A DNA stretch of 64,000 nt from NCBI GenBank assembly GCA_023415795.1, contig JAEZJG010000011.1, forward strand, positions 1 through 64,000, written 5' to 3'. The DNA is from Bacillota bacterium (lineage in GTDB: Bacteria > Bacillota > Clostridia > Christensenellales > SZUA-584). The translations under genes and the position numbers were made by a program. Shown one piece after another: positions 51,366-58,592 of the stretch (the stretch's first letter is position 1; every line of letters starts with the position of its first letter). The notes beneath the pieces are model-generated. The model had not been told where the DNA came from, ran no database searches, and saw only the letters and a list, made by a program, of their open reading frames with translations.

Positions 51366-51830
51366 ATGCCAAGCGTCCGCATATTGTGCGTCGGAAAACT
51401 AAAGGAAAAATATCTGCTAATGGCGCAGGACGAATACGCCAAGCGCCTAGGCGCATTCTGCCGACTGGATATTGTCGAGCGAAAGGAAGCCACGCTTTCT
51501 GCCAACCCCTCTCCTGCGCTCATCGACAAAGCCTGCGGAGAGGAAAGTGACGCGCTGCTGTCCGTATCACGCGGAACTCTCATCGCATTGTCTCCCGAGG
51601 GCGACCGCATGACCTCCGAGCAGTTCGCCGCCCTCCTCAAGCAGTATGAGAGCGACATCTCATTTGCCATCGGCGGCTCCCACGGTCTCTCTGCCTCACT
51701 CAAAACCAAAGCCGCGCGCACCATTTCCTTCTCAGACCTCACCATGCCCCACCAGCTGTTTCGCATCGTTCTGCTGGAGCAGATATACCGCGCATTTATG
51801 ATCAATTCTAACCGTACCTATCACAAATAG
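51366..51830 (+). CDS. rlmH: 23S rRNA (pseudouridine1915-N3)-methyltransferase
   Basis: The protein (154 residues from ATG 51366, with AAGGAG 7 nt upstream) is RlmH: MPSVRILCVGKLKEKYL, then SPEGDRMTSEQFA, the SPOUT knot loop FAIGGSHGLS near 105 and the C-terminal QIYRAFMINSNRTYHK. It methylates Psi1915 in helix 69. The upstream ORF start at 51312 overlaps walJ and has no SD. It lies 19 bp after walJ. Confidence 0.96.
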   Translation: MPSVRILCVGKLKEKYLLMAQDEYAKRLGAFCRLDIVERKEATLSANPSPALIDKACGEESDALLSVSRGTLIALSPEGDRMTSEQFAALLKQYESDISFAIGGSHGLSASLKTKAARTISFSDLTMPHQLFRIVLLEQIYRAFMINSNRTYHK

Positions 51831-52033
51831 ACCGCCTTTTTTCGACAAGCCTTTGGCAATTCAATATGATATTCCACTATTAATGTCGTATATTAGGAGT
51901 TATTGTTTCCTAGATAGGACTCTTATTAAATATGCCGAATTGTGTTATCAGATGAGGTTCAAAAATATACAGCAAACTGGTTTTTATGATTTTGTTTGGG
52001 CGCACTGCGCCCGTGTAAAGGAGTGTTTTAATA

Positions 52034-52882
52034 TTGTTGAAGATTCAAAAGCCGAGCACAGACAACGTGCGCAAGTTCAGCATGGACAAAAGCCAGAGCA
52101 ATACGCTGGAGGTCATCCCGGTGGATTACATCCGCCCCAACCCCTACCAGCCGCGACGCGTGTTCACCGAGGAAAGCCTGTCCGAGCTGGCTCACTCCAT
52201 CAAGCAGTATGGTTTGCTTCAGCCCATCACTGTGAGGAAGCTCAGCCATAACTACTACGAGCTCATCGCGGGAGAGCGCCGTTGGCGCGCCGTTTGCAAA
52301 GCGGGTTACACGCACATCAAAGCGTTTATCCAGCCCGCCATAGACGAAGACAGCGCGGTCATCGCGCTGATCGAAAACATAGAGCGCGAGAACCTGCATT
52401 TCTTTGAGGAAGCCGAGGGCTACATGTGCCTGATGAAAGAGCACGGCTTAACGCAGGAGGAACTGGCGCGACGACTTGGCAAGAACCAGAGCACCATCGC
52501 CAACAAGATGCGGATACTCAAGCTGTCCGCAGGCGTCAAGGAGCTCATTACCACTTACAAGCTTTCGGAGCGCCACGCGCGCGCGCTGCTGCGGCTGCAC
52601 AATGAGGAGGCGCAGGTGCGTCTCATCAAGGACATCTCGCAGAAGAACCTCTCTGTGAAGGCGACGGAGGAGATCGTGGAGAAGCTGCTGTCCAAGCTCT
52701 ATGGCGAGGAACCGGCAAACCTGTCCGGGCAGCATGTCGTGTGTATCATGCGCGACTATCGCATCTACATCAACACGATCAAAAAAGCTCTGTCGCGCAT
52801 CAAGAAGTCTGGCGTCAAAGTTACCTATGAGGCATCGGAGAGCAAAGACAAGGTCTCCATCAGCATCGAGCTCGCCAAATAG
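52034..52882 (+). CDS. noc: ParB/Noc-family nucleoid occlusion protein
   Basis: The 282-residue protein starts at TTG 52034 (AAGGAG 10 nt upstream). The ParB domain shows PVDYIRPNPYQPRRVF, IKQYGLLQPITVRK and GERRWRAVCKAGY (the CTP-binding arginine motif), then a helix-turn-helix (TQEELARRLGKNQSTIANKM) and a C-terminal dimer domain. No ParA partner is adjacent, which favours the Noc role over chromosome-partition ParB, though either is possible. An ATG at 52082 is an alternative start. The 51831-52033 gap holds a GGGCGC/GCGCCC hairpin just before the SD and nothing else. Confidence 0.88.
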   Translation: MLKIQKPSTDNVRKFSMDKSQSNTLEVIPVDYIRPNPYQPRRVFTEESLSELAHSIKQYGLLQPITVRKLSHNYYELIAGERRWRAVCKAGYTHIKAFIQPAIDEDSAVIALIENIERENLHFFEEAEGYMCLMKEHGLTQEELARRLGKNQSTIANKMRILKLSAGVKELITTYKLSERHARALLRLHNEEAQVRLIKDISQKNLSVKATEEIVEKLLSKLYGEEPANLSGQHVVCIMRDYRIYINTIKKALSRIKKSGVKVTYEASESKDKVSISIELAK

Positions 52883-52930
52883 GTATCCATAGCTTGTAAC
52901 CCCTAACTTGTCCCCAATACCCCTACTATT

Positions 52931-52964
52931 GGCGGAACTCCAAAGTTCCGCCCTATTTTTTTTG
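52931..52964 (+). terminator. Terminator after noc
   Basis: GGCGGAACT (52931-52939) pairs perfectly with AGTTCCGCC (52944-52952), followed by TATTTTTTTT. It lies inside a larger inverted repeat CTTGTCC...GGACAAG (52907-52994). Confidence 0.9.
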
Positions 52965-52996
52965 CGCCAACACAGTATTGGCAAAAAGGACAAGGT

Positions 52997-53133
52997 CTTG
53001 GAGGCTCTGCCTCCAAACCGCCGCTAAAGGGGCGCTGCCCCTTTAGAATCCCAAAATAAAAATGCCCTGATAAAGGCATTTTCAGCGAAATTCTCAAGGG
53101 ATGAATCCCTTGGTGTGGAGGCAGAGCCCCCAT
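52997..53133. repeat. Multi-hairpin dispersed repeat, copy B
   Basis: This starts with the same 22 bp as 49127-49148 and follows the same order of hairpins: GGAGGCTCTGCCTCC, TAAAGGGGC/GCCCCTTTA, AAAATGCC/GGCATTTT, AAGGGAT/ATCCCTT, ending GGAGGCAGAGCCCCC. The arms differ from copy A but keep complementarity, so pairing is conserved. It fills the gap between noc and the isomerase gene. Confidence 0.75.
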
Positions 53134-53153
53134 GTATTAGGCTTTTGTCAGGT

Positions 53154-53954
53154 TCATGCGAGCGAGCTCATAAATTCTTTGTAGTGCGCAAACGCGATGC
53201 CCGGCTCCTCCAGCGAGAGATCCCACCGCTTCACCCACTCCAACGAATAGAAGCCCTGATAGCCCGCCTTGCTCAGCAGGCGCACCGTTCCGGCAACGGG
53301 GATATCGCCCTCACCGATCATCTTATAGCTCACCTTCCTGCCGCTCATCACCGAATCCTTCAGGTGAACGTGGCGCACAAAAGGCGCGATGTTGTCGATG
53401 GTATAGGCGGGGTCTTCGTTAAAGAACCGATAAGGATGGTGAATGTCGTAGAGTATGCCCACGTTTTCACCCGCCAGTTCCTTGCGAAACAGCGTGCCAA
53501 GCGTTTTGGTCTTTGCGAAAAAGCCATTGGTCTCAATCAGCGGCGTCACGTTCTTGTCCTTCGCGTAGTCGGCGATCTCCAGCAGATTCGCCACCACCAC
53601 CTTCAGGCTCACATTGTCCGAAGGCGCGGGCTCAAGATCGCCCAGCAGACGAATATACGGTGCGCCGATCAGGCTGGCAGTGTCCACATACGCCTTGGCT
53701 TTGTCCATGTCGTCGTCCTCGTTGAGATTGCACGAGGTGGCCAGGCAGGGTATCTGCAGCCCCAGCTGCTCCAAACGGCTGCGCGTAGCCGCCGCGTGTG
53801 CGGGTGTGAAAGCGTCGATATTCGGCGCATACAGCTCGTTTTGAACGCCGCGAAACTCGATGCCGTTGTATCCAAGGTCAGCCGCGACGGACACGATGTC
53901 AGATAATGACCACTCAGGGCAACCAAGCGTGGAAAAACAAGTTTTCATGCGCAT
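53154..53954 (-). CDS. Sugar phosphate isomerase/epimerase (TIM barrel)
   Basis: The 266-residue protein is an AP-endonuclease-2-like TIM barrel: KTCFSTLGCPEWSLSDIVSVA at the start, LGYNGIEFRG, then metal-site Glu and His in LIETNGFF, YDIHHPYRFF and VRHVHLKDS, and a final YSLEWVKRW. The family covers xylose isomerase-like sugar isomerases, inosose dehydratases and related enzymes; the substrate is unknown. It faces pepF's transcript on the same strand with the 36-bp tandem repeats between. ATG 53948 is an alternative start. Confidence 0.85.
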   Translation of the reverse strand: MRMKTCFSTLGCPEWSLSDIVSVAADLGYNGIEFRGVQNELYAPNIDAFTPAHAAATRSRLEQLGLQIPCLATSCNLNEDDDMDKAKAYVDTASLIGAPYIRLLGDLEPAPSDNVSLKVVVANLLEIADYAKDKNVTPLIETNGFFAKTKTLGTLFRKELAGENVGILYDIHHPYRFFNEDPAYTIDNIAPFVRHVHLKDSVMSGRKVSYKMIGEGDIPVAGTVRLLSKAGYQGFYSLEWVKRWDLSLEEPGIAFAHYKEFMSSLA

Positions 53955-54005
53955 ATCTCACTTTCCGGACGCCGCATTGCGTCCTTTTACAATTATATAA
54001 CAAAA

Positions 54006-54113
54006 CGCCGCAAAAGAAAACACCTTGGGCGTATTGCTCTTCGCCACAAAAGAAAATACCTTGGGTGCTTTGCTCTTCGCCGCAAAAGAAAACACCTTGG
54101 GCGTATTGCTCTT
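54006..54113. repeat. Three tandem 36-bp repeats at the pepF 3' end
   Basis: Units 54006-54041, 54042-54077 and 54078-54113 are head to tail without spacers. Units 1 and 3 are identical; unit 2 differs at five positions. Each begins CGCCGCAAAAGAAAACACC and ends TTGCTCTT. The 36-bp length equals 12 codons. The array ends inside the pepF stop codon. With no unique spacers it is not a CRISPR array. Confidence 0.9.
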
Positions 54114-55894
54114 TACACGCCCATAACCTTTTTGAAGTCGGCCAGCGCAGTCGCAAAGGCCTGCATACATGCCTTCACCGGCGCGCCGCCCGCAAAATCC
54201 ACGCCTGCCTTTTTAAGCAGGTTCAGCGGGTGATCGCTGCCGCCGCTCTTCAGAAACGCAAAGTAAGCATCGCGCACGCCCGGCCTGCCCTCATATATAC
54301 CAGTCGCGATGGCGACTGCCGCCGAGAAGCCCGTGGCGTATTTATATACATAAAACGCGTTGTAGAAGTGCGGGATACGCGCCCACTCGATGGAAATGGT
54401 GTCGCAGGTTTTGACGCCGTCCCCATAATACAGCTTATTCAGCTCCGCATACTTGTGCGAAAGTGCCTCGTGCGTGAGCGGTTCTCCCGTCTCGCCCATA
54501 GAATGGGAGATGCGTTCGAACTCGGCGAACATCGTCTGGCGCAGCACCGTGGTGCGGAACTGATCGAGATAGTGGTTCAGCACATACTTTTTGAGAGCGT
54601 CGTCGCCGTGATCCAGCAGATGCTTCGTCAGCAGTATTTCGTTGACGGTGGAGGCCACCTCAGCCACAAATATGGTATAGCCCGCCAGCGTATAGGGCAA
54701 CGCCTCGTCCGAGTAATACGAATGCAGCGCATGACCCAGCTCGTGCGCGATGGTATATGCGCTGTCAAGATCGTCCCGATGGTTGAGCAGCACATAAGGG
54801 TGTGTGCCATACGCGCCCCACGAATAGGCGCCGCTGGTCTTGCCGTCTGTCTCGTATACGTCGATCCAGCGCTCGGTACGCGCGCGCTTCAGCAGTGCAA
54901 CATACTCGTCGCCCAGGGGCGCCAGCGCCTCCGTCACCAAATCCATCGCCTGATCGTAGGTATACTTCTTGTCAAACTCCTCAATCAGCGGCACATGCAG
55001 ATCATACATCGCGATATCGGGCAAGCCCAGTATCTTTCGGCGCGTTTCGATATATTCATACATTGTGGGCAGGCTGTCGTGTATGGCGTCAATCAGCTCG
55101 TCGTACAGCGATACGGGCACGTTGTCGGAGAACAGCGCCCGCGCCACCGCGCTCTCGTAGCCGCGCACCTTGGTATAGTAGATGTCCTTCTTAACGCTGG
55201 TGGAATAGGTGGCGGCGATGGTGTTGATGCTGCCGCGAAACGCGCTGTAGTAAGTCTCAAACGCTCTCTTGCGCACCTCGCGGTCCTTGTGCTGCATCAG
55301 CTCAGCATAGCGGGCATGCGTCAGTGTGACAGGCCCCTCCGGCGTCTCCACCGTGCCAAACTTGAGATCAGCGTTGTTGAGCATGGTGAATATGTCCCGC
55401 GCACCCGAAGCAAATTCGGAGCTTAATGACAGCAGCTTCTCTTCGCTTTCGCTCAGCACGTGCTGCTTTTGGCGGATGATGTCCCTTATCATGAAGGCGT
55501 AAGGGTCGAGCCTCTTTTCTTCGGCAATGTACTGCTCCAGCGTCTCCGTGGGCACCTTCAGCAGCGCGGGCGCAACGAAAGACGTTTCCCCCGATACCGT
55601 CACGTTCAGCGACATCGCCCGGTCTGCCATGCCCTGATACAGCGCGTCAGCGTTGTTCTCATCCCGGTGCATCCGCGCATATACGAACAGCCGCTCACAG
55701 ATCAGCGCCGCCTCGTCCATGCGTTCCAGCGCGTCGGCCAGCGCAGGGGCAGAATCCGTAAAGCCCTCCTTTAGGCCCTTGAGCGTGGGCAGCATATCCT
55801 GCAGGCGCTTAAAATCCGCCTCCCAGTCCGCTTCCGATGCGTATATGTCAGCAAGATTCCATTTGTATTTGTCGTCAATTTCTGTGCGTTTCAT
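54113..55894 (-). CDS. pepF: Oligoendopeptidase F (M3 family)
   Basis: The 593-residue protein is a full-length M3B oligoendopeptidase. The zinc site is IAHELGHALHSYYSDEA near residue 383, with the downstream EVASTVNEILLTKHLL supplying the third ligand, and HFYNAFYVYKYATGFSAAVA near the end shaping the substrate channel. It hydrolyses 7-17-residue peptides in the cytoplasm. It is followed directly by the 36-bp tandem repeats. Confidence 0.96.
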   Translation of the reverse strand: MKRTEIDDKYKWNLADIYASEADWEADFKRLQDMLPTLKGLKEGFTDSAPALADALERMDEAALICERLFVYARMHRDENNADALYQGMADRAMSLNVTVSGETSFVAPALLKVPTETLEQYIAEEKRLDPYAFMIRDIIRQKQHVLSESEEKLLSLSSEFASGARDIFTMLNNADLKFGTVETPEGPVTLTHARYAELMQHKDREVRKRAFETYYSAFRGSINTIAATYSTSVKKDIYYTKVRGYESAVARALFSDNVPVSLYDELIDAIHDSLPTMYEYIETRRKILGLPDIAMYDLHVPLIEEFDKKYTYDQAMDLVTEALAPLGDEYVALLKRARTERWIDVYETDGKTSGAYSWGAYGTHPYVLLNHRDDLDSAYTIAHELGHALHSYYSDEALPYTLAGYTIFVAEVASTVNEILLTKHLLDHGDDALKKYVLNHYLDQFRTTVLRQTMFAEFERISHSMGETGEPLTHEALSHKYAELNKLYYGDGVKTCDTISIEWARIPHFYNAFYVYKYATGFSAAVAIATGIYEGRPGVRDAYFAFLKSGGSDHPLNLLKKAGVDFAGGAPVKACMQAFATALADFKKVMGV

Positions 55895-55946
55895 AGCCCC
55901 TCCGAATACCGTTTGTCTTCTTTATCATTATGCCCCGCAAAGCGTT

Positions 55947-56873
55947 TTAATAGCGCACATCGCGACCCTTGAATATGATCTTTTGCGAATGGCTCGCGTC
56001 CATCAGGCGCGAATGAATGCGCTCGCCGTAGCGTTCCTTAAGCTCATGCAGTGCCAGATTGGTTACCACAACGGTATGCAGCTCAGCCGCCGCACGTTCA
56101 TTGAGCAGATCAAAGAAGTATTCAATTGTGACATTGCGCGTCATCGGCTCAGTGCCAAGATCGTCTATGATGAGCAGCGGCACGTCGAACAGCGGCGAGA
56201 GGTCCACCTCATCGCCGATGCGGTCGCGGTGAAAATGCGAAAAAAGCCGGTATGCGGTATAGTACGCGGCGGTATGCCCCCGTTCAATCACGCGGCGCAT
56301 AATGCATTTAGTCATGTAGGTCTTGCCCAGTCCGGCACTGCCCGCCATCACCAGCACGCGGGGGCAGGCGGGAAAGCTGTCCGCAAAAGCCTCGCCGAAC
56401 CGTTTATAGTATGCCATCTGGTCGCGCTGCGATTTTCCGTTTTCCAGCGGCGTGGTATCAAACAGCTCAAGGTTAAACTGCTCAAAGCTGATGCCGTTGT
56501 CGCTCAGCCGCGCTGCGTCCAGCTTATCCTCCAGCACCCGTTTTTTGAAGCACTCGCACCGCTGCGCATTGTCCAATGTGCCCGTGTCGCGGCAAGCGGC
56601 GCACGTATAAATAGCGTCCAGATAGTGCTCATCAAAGCCTGCTCCCACCAGCAATGCCCGTGCCTCATCCGCCAGCGCGCGTATTTCGTCCGCTTCACTG
56701 GCTTCGCCGTCCAGTGCCCTTTTCAGTCGCTCCAGCAGCCGCGCGTTAAGCCGCCGATGCAGCTCGGCAAGGCGGGGCACACAGGTATACACCTCGTCAC
56801 GACGACGCTGTAATTCAAGCTCATTGTCGCGGCGTATTGCGTCGTACGCCGCCATCACATCCGACATGCTCAA
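55947..56873 (-). CDS. DnaC/DnaI-like helicase-loading ATPase
   Basis: The 308-residue protein has an N-terminal helical part with a zinc-like Cys set (CAACRDTGTLDNAQRCEC near 104-121, as in DnaI), then AAA+ motifs: Walker A MAGSAGLGKTYMTKC near 175, Walker B PLLIIDDLGTEP, and the sensor VVVTNLAL. It should load the replicative helicase. It lies 7 bp after the DnaD-like gene, so the two are likely to work together, as DnaD and DnaI do in replication initiation. Confidence 0.9.
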   Translation of the reverse strand: MSMSDVMAAYDAIRRDNELELQRRRDEVYTCVPRLAELHRRLNARLLERLKRALDGEASEADEIRALADEARALLVGAGFDEHYLDAIYTCAACRDTGTLDNAQRCECFKKRVLEDKLDAARLSDNGISFEQFNLELFDTTPLENGKSQRDQMAYYKRFGEAFADSFPACPRVLVMAGSAGLGKTYMTKCIMRRVIERGHTAAYYTAYRLFSHFHRDRIGDEVDLSPLFDVPLLIIDDLGTEPMTRNVTIEYFFDLLNERAAAELHTVVVTNLALHELKERYGERIHSRLMDASHSQKIIFKGRDVRY

Positions 56874-56880
56874 GGCTTAA

Positions 56881-58314
56881 TCATGCTCCTTCATCCTCAA
56901 AAAAGTTGATGGCGAGATGGTCATAATTCTCAGTGGGCCGCTCGTAATAGCCGGGTTTCGCCGACAGGTTCTGACCCACATTGTTGCTTTTCTTTTTGAT
57001 CTGGTTCTGCGCGTCAATCAGTGTTCTCACGCCGTCGGCATGCCAGCCAGACAGCAGCTTGCCAAGATATTGGTAAGGGTTGTCGGCGATAAGGCTCATA
57101 TCCGCTGCCAACAATATTGCGTCGTGCGGTATGCCCCACGCCTCGTTCCAGCGCGCATACAGCTTGCGGCTGGCATCGTTGATGCCGCGTACAATGCCCG
57201 CTGCCGTAAACACCTCCGCGATTAGCTTGTCCAGCTTCGCCTGCTCCGCCATATGCTGATGCGCGTCCTGCGGCGTCATGATGCGGTTGTTGTACCAGTC
57301 GGTCAGCATCGCGTCCAGGCTTACAAACGGCTTACGGCTGTGTGCCCCCGGCTGACGTGCGGCCAGCAGCAGCATCTCCGCGCTGAAGCCATAAACGCCT
57401 GTCCACTTGTGATACAGGCTCTCGTGCTCAAACGAAGGCTTCTGCGTGGGCTCACCCAACAGATGCATAATCTCCTTGAGCGTTCTGGCAACGTTTTCGC
57501 TCTGCGCGGCAGCCTCGCTGATGGTGCGCGAGGTGACGCGGTTCTGATCCTTTAGCCGCTCCAGTATGCGGTCAAGATATTTCATGCTGGGCTCTCTGGC
57601 AGAGGTGGTGTGCGCGCAGGCGGTCAGCACCGCGTCCAGCGTAAAGCCCCAGTCCTCAGTCCACTTAAGATACAGCGAGTATTCGTCCTGTGTGGGGCCA
57701 CGCCCCGTCAGCCCCAGCTGCTTTAGTACCCGCAGCACCCCGGAGGCGGCGGCCTTGTGCGTTTCCAGCTTCTCGGCGGCTTTTTCTGGCGTATCGATGC
57801 CCTCATCCGCCCAGCTTTGCGCCACCTTGTCCATATATGTGACTGATACACGGCGGCCCTTAAGCGCGATGCAGTATTCCACCAGCGACAGCACCACCTT
57901 TTTGGGCAGACCAAACGTGTCGGTATAGTCGTACAGCTTTAAGTATTCGTGCGGCGACAGCTGGCGAGAGCCAAACAGCTCCTGCAGCATGCGGTTATAG
58001 TCGCGCTCGGTATAGAGCGTATCGGCACTACGCTGCGGCATAAAGTCTCCGAACTCAAAGTCCATTTTGCCCTGATTGTTCATGATCCTTGCAAAGCCTT
58101 TTTTCTGCCAGTATTCCATCGCCTCCATCAGCTCGGTAATGCTCATGCCAAGGCGGGCGCAAACCAGCTCAGAGTCAATGGATTGTCCGCAGGACGAGTA
58201 CATATGGATCAGCAAATACGCTTCGGTATATTTTTCGGGCGCGCCAATGCAGCTCTCGATAAACCGGTTGGATACGATGGTGTAGGCGGTATGGTTTTTT
58301 AGCTGCAGTTGCAT
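56881..58314 (-). CDS. DnaD-domain replication initiation protein with four DnaD-type repeats
   Basis: The 477-residue protein has a winged-helix N-terminus (residues 10-95) and then four copies of the DnaD/DnaB DDBH2 helical unit at about 118-185, 208-275, 293-360 and 375-442. Each has the same core: LYDYTDTFGLPKKVVL, LYLKWTEDWGFTLDAVL, LYHKWTGVYGFSAEMLL, LYARWNEAWGIPHDAIL. The usual DnaD has one such domain and DnaB-type loaders two. The extreme C-terminus YDHLAINFFEDEGA is the tail that follows DnaD domains. It should bind DNA and help load the helicase with the neighbouring DnaI-like ATPase. Confidence 0.92.
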   Translation of the reverse strand: MQLQLKNHTAYTIVSNRFIESCIGAPEKYTEAYLLIHMYSSCGQSIDSELVCARLGMSITELMEAMEYWQKKGFARIMNNQGKMDFEFGDFMPQRSADTLYTERDYNRMLQELFGSRQLSPHEYLKLYDYTDTFGLPKKVVLSLVEYCIALKGRRVSVTYMDKVAQSWADEGIDTPEKAAEKLETHKAAASGVLRVLKQLGLTGRGPTQDEYSLYLKWTEDWGFTLDAVLTACAHTTSAREPSMKYLDRILERLKDQNRVTSRTISEAAAQSENVARTLKEIMHLLGEPTQKPSFEHESLYHKWTGVYGFSAEMLLLAARQPGAHSRKPFVSLDAMLTDWYNNRIMTPQDAHQHMAEQAKLDKLIAEVFTAAGIVRGINDASRKLYARWNEAWGIPHDAILLAADMSLIADNPYQYLGKLLSGWHADGVRTLIDAQNQIKKKSNNVGQNLSAKPGYYERPTENYDHLAINFFEDEGA

Positions 58315-58340
58315 ATGATAAACTCCCCAGGCTGGATATT

Positions 58341-58369
58341 ATAATAAATATATAGTAAATGCTGTACAA
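58341..58369 (-). promoter_or_regulatory. Promoter of the dnaD-dnaI-like operon
   Basis: On the minus strand -35 TTGTAC (58369-58364), 17-bp spacer, -10 TATTAT (58346-58341), 27 bp before the start codon. Confidence 0.65.
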
Positions 58370-58467
58370 AAAGCAGCACTCCGTGTTGATAGTATACGAC
58401 AGAGAGACAAGATGGTCAAATTAAAGAACAGTACAAATCAGCGGTGTATTTTAGATATTTTTAGAGG

Positions 58468-58496
58468 TTGATAGACATAGAATAACCTGTTATACT
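58468..58496 (+). promoter_or_regulatory. Promoter of murA
   Basis: -35 TTGATA (58468-58473), 17-bp spacer, -10 TATACT (58491-58496). The leader to the start codon at 58593 is about 90 nt. Confidence 0.7.
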
Positions 58497-58555
58497 CTAA
58501 ATCTAGGATTCCGGCTGCTTTTAATCAAGTGGTCGGGTTTTAAAATGCGGACGAC

Positions 58556-58592
58556 GGAGGGTTGTGCGTTTTTTTTCGCACAAACGGTATAA
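58556..58592 (+). promoter_or_regulatory. murA translation start with a hairpin between SD and ATG
   Basis: The only good SD, GGAGGG (58556-58561), lies 31 nt from the ATG. Directly after it TTGTGCG (58562-58568) pairs perfectly with CGCACAA (58577-58583) around a loop of eight T. Nine nt then lead to the ATG. An in-frame TAA sits immediately before the ATG, so no earlier start is possible. Folding the hairpin would give a normal SD spacing of 9 nt. Confidence 0.7.

Noticed and set aside
51853..52251. Plus-strand frame overlapping noc
   Set aside because: Its second half is noc out of frame, and no SD or family match supports its first half.
54006..54113. CRISPR-like repeat array
   Set aside because: The three 36-bp units are contiguous with no unique spacers and there are no cas genes, so it is an ordinary tandem repeat.
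53914..54156. Minus-strand frame with repeated FFCGEEQ-type peptides
   Set aside because: It is only the translation of the tandem repeat, has no SD, and overlaps the pepF and isomerase genes.
58562..58583. Intrinsic terminator before murA
   Set aside because: The eight T lie in the loop of the hairpin, not after the stem, so it cannot act as a normal terminator.
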